Source: an uncultured Clostridia bacterium (GTDB lineage Bacteria; Bacillota; Clostridia; Oscillospirales; Ruminococcaceae). From it: DNA of 8,853 nt. The translations under genes were made by a program, and so were the position numbers. The DNA lies in the NCBI GenBank assembly GCA_937894185.1, contig CALCSA010000082.1, positions 1-8,853 of the forward strand. The letters run 5' to 3'. This document shows, in pieces, positions 1 through 5,918 of the stretch. Numbering within the stretch: position 1 is the stretch's first letter; the number at the start of each line of letters is the position of its first letter. A model generated the notes under the pieces. It had not been told where the DNA came from. It did not search any database and saw only the letters and a program-made list of their open reading frames with translations.

Positions 1-650
1 ACGCCAGTCTTGATCTGGCGGTGCGTCCGGTGGACGTCTATGGTCAGATTTCGGCCCACACTGGCGAGTATCTTTATTTTAACGCCGACCACCATTGGAC
101 AGGGCTGGGAGCCTACTATGCCTACCGGGCCTTCTGCACGGCGGCGGAGCTGACTCCTCTGGAGCTTTCCGACTACGAGACCCGGCGGCTGGATGACTTT
201 TACGGCACCATGTACAGTTACACTAACGATGCCAAGCTGGCCCCCGACTATGTGGACTACTACCTGATGCCGGTGGCCTCTGCGGCGGTGCGGTACGATA
301 AAGGCGCACCCGACACTCCCCTGCCCCACAGTGTGTGGGCGGAATATGCCAAGAGCCCCAACTCCTACGCCGTCTTTCTCCACGGGGACTTCCCCCTGAT
401 CAAGATCACCACCGAGGCGGGAACCGGCCGCAAGGCTCTGATGATTAAGGAAAGCTTTGGCAATGCCTTTGCCCCCTTCCTCATCCCCCATTACGATGAG
501 GTTTACGTGGTAGACCAGCGCTACTTTGAAAAGAATCTGGGCCAGTTTGTGCTGGATCAGCAGATTGACGATGTCATCTTCATCAACAATATTTTTGCCG
601 CCAACACCTCTTACCACATCCAGTGCATTGAGGGGATGCTTGCCCAATAA
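1..650 (+). CDS. DHHW-family (SGNH/AlgX-like) surface protein, C-terminal part
   Basis: The reading frame is open to the left edge (first full codon at base 3) and ends with TAA at 648-650, so the start lies outside the window and about 215 C-terminal residues are seen. The diagnostic D-H-H-W signature is encoded at 87-98, in the context N-A-D-H-H-W-T-G, followed by a Y-rich stretch. A later segment, I-K-E-S-F-G-N-A-F, resembles the conserved block near the end of AlgX/AlgJ/DltD-type proteins. Family knowledge: DHHW and AlgX-like proteins are extracytoplasmic, membrane-anchored SGNH-fold proteins that usually sit next to an MBOAT O-acyltransferase and help acetylate an exported or wall polysaccharide. 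Inference: the missing 5' part would carry the N-terminal membrane anchor, and an MBOAT gene probably lies upstream. The gene ends just before a strong terminator, so it is the last of its transcript and unrelated to dpaAB. The family is fairly sure; the substrate is unknown. Confidence 0.8.
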   Translation, partial: ASLDLAVRPVDVYGQISAHTGEYLYFNADHHWTGLGAYYAYRAFCTAAELTPLELSDYETRRLDDFYGTMYSYTNDAKLAPDYVDYYLMPVASAAVRYDKGAPDTPLPHSVWAEYAKSPNSYAVFLHGDFPLIKITTEAGTGRKALMIKESFGNAFAPFLIPHYDEVYVVDQRYFEKNLGQFVLDQQIDDVIFINNIFAANTSYHIQCIEGMLAQ

Positions 651-669
651 GCCGCCAACCCACGCCACC

Positions 670-699
670 GGAGCCATCCTGACTGGATGGCTCCTTTTT
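670..699 (+). terminator. Intrinsic terminator after the DHHW gene
   Basis: A perfect 10-bp stem, GGAGCCATCC (670-679) with GGATGGCTCC (685-694), closes a 5-nt loop (TGACT) and is followed directly by TTTTT (695-699). It lies 20 nt after the stop codon of the DHHW gene and separates that transcript from dpaAB. Confidence 0.93.
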
Positions 700-765
700 G
701 CGCGGAACCCGTAATCACCGTGTATATTTTCCCCAAGCATTCGCCGATAAAGTGGCAGATACAGG

Positions 766-794
766 CACCAACCCTCTTTCCCCAACATAAGATA
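766..794 (+). promoter_or_regulatory. Candidate SigK (late mother-cell) promoter of dpaAB
   Basis: CATAAGATA at 786-794 fits the SigK -10 pattern CATA-NNN-TA exactly. CACC at 766-769, with its central AC at 767-768, fits the short SigK -35 pattern; 17 bases (769-785) lie between that AC and the -10. A start near 800 would give a leader of about 40 nt before the dpaA ATG. In Bacillus subtilis the dipicolinate synthase genes are transcribed in the mother cell by SigK, so position and function agree. The -35 is only a few bases and weak alone; the match rests on the -10 and on the identity of the gene downstream. Confidence 0.7.
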
Positions 795-839
795 GTTTGT
801 ATTGCTTTCATCCATGTTGATCGGGAAAGGGTTTTGCCT

Positions 840-1733
840 ATGATAAAAACCAAGACCTTCTCCATATTGGGAGGAGATCCCCGGCAGGCCCATCTGGCAA
901 ACGCTCTGGCCGCCCGGGAAGACGGCTTTCACATTTACGCCATGATGCTGTACGAAGGAATTAAGCTCAACAAAAAAATCGTCCGGGTAGACGACGTCAA
1001 GATGATTCTTCCCCAAAGCGATGTGGTGATCCTTCCCTTGCCTTTGCTGAGTAACGGAGGGGAGGAGATTAACGCTCCCGGCAGCCAGCGCAAGGTGATG
1101 CTGGAGGAATGCCTCCACTACATCCATCCCGAAACCATTGTGCTGGCGGGAAAGGTTCCCGCCTTTGCCCGGGAGCAGGCTGCTTTGCGGGGGGTAGAGA
1201 TCATCGACTATCTGGAGCGGGAAGAGTTCACGGTTCTTAACGCCGTACCCACCGCCGAGGGAGCTGTGGAAATCGCCCTGCGGGAGCTTCCCATCACCCT
1301 GTTTGGGGCCACCTGCCTGATTACCGGCTACGGCCGCATTGCCAAGGTTCTGGCGGGGCTGCTCCGCTCCTTTGGGGCCAAAGTCATTGTGGTGGCCCGC
1401 AAATGGAGCGATCTTGCTTGGGTAAATGTGGCAGGCTGCCAACCGGTCCATCTTTCCGAAATGGCGGAGCATCTGCCCGCCGCCGATCTGGTGGTCAACA
1501 CAGTTCCCTCCATGCTCTTTGAGGAGGATAAGCTGGCCCTGCTCAAACGCAGCTGTCTGGTCATTGATCTGGCCTCCAAGCCCGGGGGCGTGGATATGGA
1601 AGCCGCCAAGGCTCTGGGTCTCAAGGCGGAGTGGGCGCTTTCGCTGCCGGGAAAGGTTGCCCCCGTCACCGCCGGAGTCATCACTTTGGATACCATCTTC
1701 AACATCTTACATGAAAGGGGGGCAATCCCGTGA
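840..1733 (+). CDS. dpaA: Dipicolinate synthase subunit A (SpoVFA)
   Basis: With DpaB it converts a dihydrodipicolinate-pathway intermediate of lysine synthesis to dipicolinic acid in the mother cell; the product is pumped into the forespore, where Ca-DPA dehydrates and stabilises the spore core. The 297-residue product has the length of the B. subtilis protein. Visible marks are G-G-D-P-R-Q at residues 11-16 of the N-terminal domain, N-A-V-P-T-A-E-G in the middle, a Rossmann dinucleotide loop T-G-Y-G-R-I-A (residues 162-168), V-N-T-V-P-S-M, I-D-L-A-S-K-P-G-G and L-P-G-K-V-A-P-V-T-A-G. Start choice: ATG at 840 follows a purine-rich GAAAGGG (825-831) with 8 nt spacing. The frame stays open upstream to about 687, but that extension has no family-like sequence and would begin inside the preceding terminator. 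The stop overlaps the dpaB start. Confidence 0.96.
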   Translation: MIKTKTFSILGGDPRQAHLANALAAREDGFHIYAMMLYEGIKLNKKIVRVDDVKMILPQSDVVILPLPLLSNGGEEINAPGSQRKVMLEECLHYIHPETIVLAGKVPAFAREQAALRGVEIIDYLEREEFTVLNAVPTAEGAVEIALRELPITLFGATCLITGYGRIAKVLAGLLRSFGAKVIVVARKWSDLAWVNVAGCQPVHLSEMAEHLPAADLVVNTVPSMLFEEDKLALLKRSCLVIDLASKPGGVDMEAAKALGLKAEWALSLPGKVAPVTAGVITLDTIFNILHERGAIP

Positions 1734-2302
1734 GCAAAAAATGCGTTGGCCTTGCGCTGACCGGTTCCTTTTGCACCTTTGAGCAATCGTTGGAGGCCGC
1801 TAAATCGCTGATTGCCGAAGGGTGGGAGGTAACACCCATTTTTTCGGAAAACGCCTACTCCACCGATACCCGCTTTGGCCGGGCCAAGGAATGGGTAGAT
1901 ACCTTTGAATCTTTGACGGGAAACAAGTGCATTCACAATCTGGTGCAGGCAGAACCCATCGGGCCTCAAAAGCTGCTGGATTTAATTCTCATTGCGCCCT
2001 GCACCGGAAACACTCTGGCCAAACTGGCCTATGGCATCACCGATACCTGTGTCACCATGAGCGCTAAAAGCCATCTGCGCAACGGTGGGCCGGTTCTCGT
2101 GGCTGTTTCCACCAACGATGCTTTGGGGGGCTCCGCTAAAAATATCGGGATGCTGCTGAACTACCGCAACCTTTACTTTGTACCGATGAAGCAGGACTCA
2201 CCTGATATAAAGCCCCGGTCGGTGGTATCGGATTTCAGCTTGATTACCAAGGCCGCCGATACCGCTTTGGAGGGCAAACAGCTCCAGCCGATTTTCCTGT
2301 GA
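1730..2302 (+). CDS. dpaB: Dipicolinate synthase subunit B (SpoVFB)
   Basis: This is the flavoprotein-like second subunit of dipicolinate synthase, 190 residues, close to the roughly 200 of the B. subtilis protein. The N-terminus has the HFCD-type Rossmann start (V-G-L-A-L-T-G-S-F-C-T-F) followed by E-V-T-P-I-F-S-E-N-A. Further on come L-I-A-P-C-T-G-N-T-L-A-K-L-A and P-V-L-V-A-V-S-T-N-D-A-L, which are typical of the flavoprotein/DpaB group. The start is GTG at 1730; its G-T-G-A shares four bases with the dpaA stop, so translation is coupled. An unusually G-rich site, AAAGGGGGG (1714-1722), lies 7 nt upstream. In B. subtilis the pair is followed by asd-dapG-dapA; here the operon ends after dpaB, so the lysine-pathway genes must lie elsewhere. 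Confidence 0.96.
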   Translation: MSKKCVGLALTGSFCTFEQSLEAAKSLIAEGWEVTPIFSENAYSTDTRFGRAKEWVDTFESLTGNKCIHNLVQAEPIGPQKLLDLILIAPCTGNTLAKLAYGITDTCVTMSAKSHLRNGGPVLVAVSTNDALGGSAKNIGMLLNYRNLYFVPMKQDSPDIKPRSVVSDFSLITKAADTALEGKQLQPIFL

Positions 2303-2379
2303 CGAAGGCGATTGCCCTTGCCTCACACCCAAGACCGACTGAACATGCTCTTACCATAGATCCATACCCCCTGCGCCAA

Positions 2380-2413
2380 AATCCCCCCTGTACTGATGGG
2401 TACAGGGGGGATT
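2380..2413. terminator. Terminator shared by convergent dpaB and hutH
   Basis: A perfect 14-bp stem pairs 2380-2393 (AATCCCCCCTGTAC) with 2400-2413 around a 6-nt loop (TGATGG). On the minus strand the hairpin runs into ATTTTGG, a short U-tract serving hutH, whose stop is 18 nt before it. On the plus strand it is followed by ACTTCTGTTT, a weaker tail for dpaB. It is the only hairpin I see in the 129-bp gap, so it probably serves both genes, better for hutH. Confidence 0.85.
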
Positions 2414-2431
2414 ACTTCTGTTTGCGTTAAA

Positions 2432-3970
2432 CTAAGCCAGCTCTCCCACGGCCTGCTCCACCGCCGTTAGAATGCTGCCATCGGCGATGAGCCGGGCTAC
2501 TGCTTCAAAATCGGGATACATCACCCGGTCCTCTTCCAGTTTATTCACCCGGCTGCGAATGACATCGTAGGCGGCTTTGGTTCCCTTGCCCAAGGGTTTG
2601 CCCTCATCTTCCGTATGAAGATCCACCCCCTGAGCCCCCGCCGCCAGCTCAATGGCCACCACCCGGCTGGCGTTGTAAAGAATCTCTCGGGCTTTGCGGG
2701 CGGCAATGGTTCCCATGCTCACATGGTCCTCCTGATTGGCGGAAGAGGGAATGGAATCCACACTGGCGGGATGGGCCAGCACCTTGTTTTCGCTCACCAG
2801 CGCGGCGGCGGCGTACTGGGCGATCATAAAGCCGGAGCAGAGTCCGCCGTTCCCCGTGAGGAAGGGCTTGAGCCCCGAAAGTTGGGGATTGACCAGCCGT
2901 TCGATCCGCCGCTCGCTGACATTGGCCAGCTCGGCAATGGCGATGCCCAAAAAATCGAAGGCCAGAGCCATGGGCTGCCCGTGGAAGTTGCCTCCCGAAA
3001 GAGCGGTGTCCAGCTGAGGGAGGATGATGGGGTTGTCGGTGACGGAGTTGATCTCAATCTGGATTTTATCCAGCACATATTCCAGAGCATCCCGGCTGGC
3101 CCCGTGAATTTGAGGAACACAGCGCAGGGAGTAAGCATCCTGCACCCGCAGCTCTCCCTGACGGGTGGTGCGGCCGCTTCCCTCCAACAGGGTCAGCATA
3201 TTCCGGGCGGAGGCCATCTGGCCGGGATGGGGCCGGATGGTGTGTAGCTGGGGCAGGTAGGCGTCGGTAATGCAGTTAAGGGCCTCCCCGGTGAGGGCGG
3301 CCGCCACATCGCAAAGCCTTACAAGCTGGGCGGCGTCCCATGCGGCCAGAGCACCCACCGCCGTGAGAACCTGTGTGCCGTTGATGAGAGCCAGCCCCTC
3401 CTTGGAGGTCAGCTCCACCGGTGTCAGGCCTGCCAGCTCCAAAGCCTTTGCCCCCGACATCAGCTCACCTTGATAGTAGGCCTCCCCCATTCCAATCAAA
3501 GGCAGCACCATGTGGGCCAAAGGAGCCAAATCGCCGCTGGCTCCCAAAGAGCCTTTTTCCGGGATGGCGGGGATGACGTTGTGGTTGAGCATGGCCAGCA
3601 AGGCCTCTAATGTGGAGACTCGGATGCCGGAAAATCCTTTTGCCAGATTGTTGGCCCGCAGCAGCATGATAGCCCGGACTTCCTCCGGGGAAAAATGGGG
3701 GCCTACTCCACAGGCGTGGCTCATAATCAGGTTTTTTTGCAGCTGCGTCGTCTCATCCTGATTGATGCGGACATCGCTGAACTTGCCAAAGCCGGTGGTG
3801 ATGCCATAGACCACCCGCTCCTGAGCCACCAGCTCCTCCACATAGGCACGGGAGGCCTCCACCTGCAGACGTGCCTCCCCAGCCAAGGCTACCTTGCGCC
3901 CGCCACGGGATACCTGCACCACATCCGCCAGAGTGAGTTGATTGCCATTGATCTGTAAGGGTTCCTTCAT
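2432..3970 (-). CDS. hutH: Histidine ammonia-lyase
   Basis: It deaminates L-histidine to trans-urocanate and ammonia, the first step of histidine breakdown, in the cytoplasm as a homotetramer. The 512-residue product is full length for the family. Residues 144-146 (A-S-G, in G-S-L-G-A-S-G-D-L) would cyclise autocatalytically to the MIO electrophile. Y55 in V-Y-G-I-T-T-G-F-G is the conserved active-site tyrosine. S-H-A-C-G-V-G (84-90) and S-A-N-Q-E-D-H-V-S-M mark histidine rather than phenylalanine or tyrosine lyases, which carry a Q in place of that E. S-G-G-N-F-H-G-Q-P is as in Bacillus HutH. ATG at 3970 has AAAGGAG 8 nt upstream. Odd: no hutU, hutI, hutG or hutP is in view, its 3' neighbour dpaB is convergent, and upstream lies a two-component system. 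It is monocistronic here, so urocanate must be processed by genes elsewhere or be the end product. Confidence 0.95.
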   Translation of the reverse strand: MKEPLQINGNQLTLADVVQVSRGGRKVALAGEARLQVEASRAYVEELVAQERVVYGITTGFGKFSDVRINQDETTQLQKNLIMSHACGVGPHFSPEEVRAIMLLRANNLAKGFSGIRVSTLEALLAMLNHNVIPAIPEKGSLGASGDLAPLAHMVLPLIGMGEAYYQGELMSGAKALELAGLTPVELTSKEGLALINGTQVLTAVGALAAWDAAQLVRLCDVAAALTGEALNCITDAYLPQLHTIRPHPGQMASARNMLTLLEGSGRTTRQGELRVQDAYSLRCVPQIHGASRDALEYVLDKIQIEINSVTDNPIILPQLDTALSGGNFHGQPMALAFDFLGIAIAELANVSERRIERLVNPQLSGLKPFLTGNGGLCSGFMIAQYAAAALVSENKVLAHPASVDSIPSSANQEDHVSMGTIAARKAREILYNASRVVAIELAAGAQGVDLHTEDEGKPLGKGTKAAYDVIRSRVNKLEEDRVMYPDFEAVARLIADGSILTAVEQAVGELA

Positions 3971-3974
3971 GCCG

Positions 3975-4000
3975 ATGCTCCTTTGTAAAAATGCTCCTTT
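3975..4000 (-). promoter_or_regulatory. Duplicated Shine-Dalgarno block ahead of hutH
   Basis: The minus-strand decamer AAAGGAGCAT occurs twice, at 3991-4000 and 3975-3984, 16 bp apart. Only the proximal copy is correctly spaced from the ATG at 3970. The distal copy sits at the predicted transcription start, so it would be cut off or lie at the extreme 5' end of the mRNA. I read the proximal copy as the working ribosome binding site. Confidence 0.75.
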
Positions 4001-4003
4001 CTT

Positions 4004-4032
4004 TATATAGCACAGTTTATAGTCAAAGTCAA
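4004..4032 (-). promoter_or_regulatory. SigA-type promoter of hutH
   Basis: On the minus strand, TTGACT (plus-strand 4027-4032) and TATATA (4004-4009) are separated by exactly 17 bp. A second TTGACT follows the first directly (4021-4026), but it is only 11 bp from the -10 and so is probably part of a regulator site. The start should fall near 3997, giving a leader of about 27 nt. Confidence 0.82.
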
Positions 4033-4084
4033 CTATCGGCTTGGATGTTTCTGTTGTGTTTTTGTTGTACTTTACTAATTTAGC

Positions 4085-4110
4085 AGGATATTATGGTAGT
4101 GCTTCACCAA
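4085..4110. promoter_or_regulatory. 26-bp element shared with the binding-protein promoter
   Basis: Bases 4085-4110 match 7797-7822 at 22 of 26 positions; all four differences are transitions (4090, 4099, 4102, 4108). The longest identical run is TTATGGTA (4091-4098), and another shared run is TTCAC (4103-4107). Similarity stops abruptly on both sides. Here the element lies about 55 bp upstream of the hutH -35, in inverted orientation relative to hutH. It is most likely a transcription-factor site; AraC-type regulators encoded nearby are the first candidates. No known consensus was recognised. Confidence 0.5.
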
Positions 4111-4154
4111 GGAGAAACTTTGTGTCACACCTCTAAATTGAAAGTTCACGGCAC

Positions 4155-4192
4155 AAAAATTGCACCGGAGCACTAGGATACTCCGATGCAAT
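4155..4192 (-). terminator. Intrinsic terminator of the response-regulator gene
   Basis: On the minus strand ATTGCATCGGAG (4181-4192) pairs with CTCCGGTGCAAT (4159-4170); 11 of the 12 pairs are Watson-Crick and one is G-U. A U-tract follows (plus-strand A-run 4155-4159). The hairpin begins only 5 nt after the stop codon at 4198-4200. It insulates the regulator transcript from hutH, which is downstream in the same direction. Confidence 0.9.
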
Positions 4193-4197
4193 CAGCT

Positions 4198-5745
4198 TTA
4201 ATAGGCGTCCTTGTACTCTTTACAGGACATGCCTGTCTGCTCCTTGAACACCTTGCTAAAATAGTAGGGGGTGGAAAACCCAACCTGTTCCGCAATCTCG
4301 TATATCTTCAGATTGCTGCCGGTCAGCAACTGCTTGGCCTGCTCGATCCGGTAGGCGGTGAGGTAGACGCTGAAGTTGATCCCCATCTCCTGCTTGAACA
4401 CCATGGAAAGATAGCTTTTGCTGATGCCTACCGCCCGGGCCACCGTATCCAGCGAGAGGTTTTCGGCGTAGTGCTCCTCGATGTACTCCTTGCACTTGCG
4501 CACCGTGTGGCTGTAGGGCTCCTCCTTGCCGCCAATGGCCTCCAGCAGGGCCCGGTAAAGGTCCAGCACATAGGTTTTGACGTTGTGAAGGGAGGGCATC
4601 CGGTCCAAATCCCCGTAGCCAAAAGAGACTGCGCCGTCGGACTGGGAGTTGCACGCTGCCTGCTCATCCCGAATCTGCTTGGCGGTGGAGAGCAAAACCA
4701 CATAGGCGGCCCGCAGCAGTGGGTAACTGCGCAAATCCCGCAGCTCCCGAAAAACCGATTCGATATATTGTTCCACGGCTTCCTGATCCCGGGAGAGAAC
4801 CAGCTCCCGGACATGGTTGTGATCTACCTGAAATTCCCGGGATTTTTTACCCGTGGGAAAATCCCCGTACATGGTTTGCCTTTGATCGGTAAAAAAGCAG
4901 TGAACCCGGGCGATTTCCGCCTGCTCGAACAGGGCTGACACAGGCTGTCCGCCGGCGGTGCGGCTAAAGCCAATGTGCAGGTCCAGATCAAAGTAGAGCT
5001 TTGCGTTGCGGATCAAGGTGTCCACTTTCTTCACACACTTGGCAAGCTCGGCCATAGGGTCCCCCCGCAGAGGATAGACGGCCGTAAAGATCAGCCGGTT
5101 CCCCCGGAAGCTGCAACAGCACACCACATGGTCAAAGGCGGCGTTGAGGAGGGATTCCATGTTCTTCACGGCGGTGTCCTCGTCAAATTCATCGTTGAGG
5201 TCCACCTCGCCGTCTCCCCGCATGGCAATGTAGTATTCTTCGGGGAAAAGCTCCTGCTCGTCGGCAGTGACTCGCAGCTGGACCCGGTCAAAGCTGAGGT
5301 GGCTGTGGATATGCCGCCGCAGATACCGTTCCTGCGGGGATTCCTGATACACGTCTTCGCTTTGGCGGGGAGTGCGGTCCGCAGGCAGAGACTGCAACGC
5401 TGCCAGAATGGCAGCCTCGCTGATTTCGGATTTCAGCAGATACTGGGCTACGCCGTGACGCATGGCAGCCCGGGCATATTCAAAATCGTCATGGTTGCTT
5501 AAAATAATCACCTGCGTGTCCGGCTTGCGCCGCTTTACCTCGGCCAGCAGCTCCAAGCCGTCCATAATCGGCATCTTGATGTCGGTTACCACAATGTCGG
5601 GATCGGTGTCGATAAACATCTGCAAGGCTTCTTTTCCGTTGGAGGCCTCCCCCACAATCACATAGCCGTGGCTCTTCCAATCGATGGTGGTTTTCAGGCC
5701 GATCCGCACTAAAAACTCGTCTTCCGCAATTAAAATACGCTGCAT
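4198..5745 (-). CDS. YesN-like response regulator, receiver plus AraC-type HTH
   Basis: This 515-residue cytoplasmic transcription factor is expected to be phosphorylated by the divergently encoded kinase. Residues 1-120 form a CheY-like receiver: acidic E8-D9, phosphoacceptor D55 in V-V-T-D-I-K-M-P, S83, and K105 in Y-L-L-K. A middle region of about 290 residues without an obvious motif is usual for YesN-type regulators. The last 100 residues are a complete AraC/XylS double helix-turn-helix, with S-L-D-T-V-A-R-A-V-G-I-S-K-S-Y-L-S and I-Y-E-I-A-E-Q-V-G-F-S-T-P-Y-Y-F-S-K-V-F-K. The ATG at 5745 follows GGAGG (plus-strand CCTCC 5753-5757) by 7 nt. Such regulators normally activate carbohydrate-uptake operons beside them; the binding-protein gene beyond the kinase is the natural target. 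The inducer is unknown. Confidence 0.93.
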   Translation of the reverse strand: MQRILIAEDEFLVRIGLKTTIDWKSHGYVIVGEASNGKEALQMFIDTDPDIVVTDIKMPIMDGLELLAEVKRRKPDTQVIILSNHDDFEYARAAMRHGVAQYLLKSEISEAAILAALQSLPADRTPRQSEDVYQESPQERYLRRHIHSHLSFDRVQLRVTADEQELFPEEYYIAMRGDGEVDLNDEFDEDTAVKNMESLLNAAFDHVVCCCSFRGNRLIFTAVYPLRGDPMAELAKCVKKVDTLIRNAKLYFDLDLHIGFSRTAGGQPVSALFEQAEIARVHCFFTDQRQTMYGDFPTGKKSREFQVDHNHVRELVLSRDQEAVEQYIESVFRELRDLRSYPLLRAAYVVLLSTAKQIRDEQAACNSQSDGAVSFGYGDLDRMPSLHNVKTYVLDLYRALLEAIGGKEEPYSHTVRKCKEYIEEHYAENLSLDTVARAVGISKSYLSMVFKQEMGINFSVYLTAYRIEQAKQLLTGSNLKIYEIAEQVGFSTPYYFSKVFKEQTGMSCKEYKDAY

Positions 5746-5795
5746 GGATCATCCTCCGCTTTCTCCTGCCGCTGTCCCGCGATCCTTGTATAGGA

Positions 5796-5824
5796 AGTAT
5801 AACAAACTTACAGTTTGTAGTCAA
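5796..5824 (-). promoter_or_regulatory. Response-regulator promoter with an operator-like palindrome in its spacer
   Basis: On the minus strand TTGACT (plus 5819-5824) and TATACT (plus 5796-5801) are 17 bp apart. The whole spacer (5802-5818) is an inverted repeat, ACAAAC-TTACA-GTTTGT, with perfect 6-bp arms around a 5-bp centre. A palindrome filling the gap between -35 and -10 is a typical repressor position. The -35 and half of the palindrome recur at the hutH promoter (4012-4028). Confidence 0.8.
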
Positions 5825-5850
5825 AAACCGTAAACTATACCCAGATTTTC

Positions 5851-5879
5851 TTGACGTATACACCTTCTTTGTCTATACT
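5851..5879 (+). promoter_or_regulatory. Promoter of the sensor-kinase gene
   Basis: TTGACG (5851-5856) and TATACT (5874-5879) are separated by 17 bp, a near-consensus SigA promoter. The start should fall near 5886, with a leader of about 33 nt containing a small inverted repeat, GTAGT-TCCGT-ACTAC (5885-5899). Its -35 lies back to back with that of the regulator gene, 26 bp apart, so one bound protein could control both. Confidence 0.82.
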
Positions 5880-5918
5880 CACAAGTAGTTCCGTACTACA
5901 AAAAGCGAGGTGTCCTCT

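Noticed and set aside
1328..1969. Open frame of 213 codons on the minus strand opposite dpaA/dpaB
   Set aside because: It spans the junction of two well-supported coupled genes and shows only low-complexity translation.
2432..3970. Phenylalanine or tyrosine ammonia-lyase instead of HutH
   Set aside because: The N-Q-E-D-H-V-S-M and S-H-A motifs are those of histidine lyases, and the protein closely resembles Bacillus HutH in the S-G-G-N-F-H-G-Q-P region.
3971..4003. HutP-type antiterminator or riboswitch leader for hutH
   Set aside because: The predicted leader is only about 27 nt, with no room for a terminator/antiterminator fold.
4065..4094. Possible plus-strand promoter (TTGTAC, 18 bp, TATTAT) upstream of hutH
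   Set aside because: It would read only into the 3' end and terminator of the oppositely oriented regulator gene, and no gene begins there. An antisense or relic role cannot be excluded, but nothing supports it.
4116..4146. Inverted repeat AACTTT/AAAGTT and the small palindrome GTGT-C-ACAC
   Set aside because: The arms are 6 and 4 bp; the first has a 19-nt loop. Neither coincides with a promoter element, and both are within chance expectation.
4186..4938. Long open frame (250 codons) on the plus strand opposite the response-regulator gene
   Set aside because: It is antisense to a protein with clear receiver and AraC domains, has no ribosome site, starts inside the terminator and shows no family-like sequence. 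It is a by-product of GC-rich codon bias.
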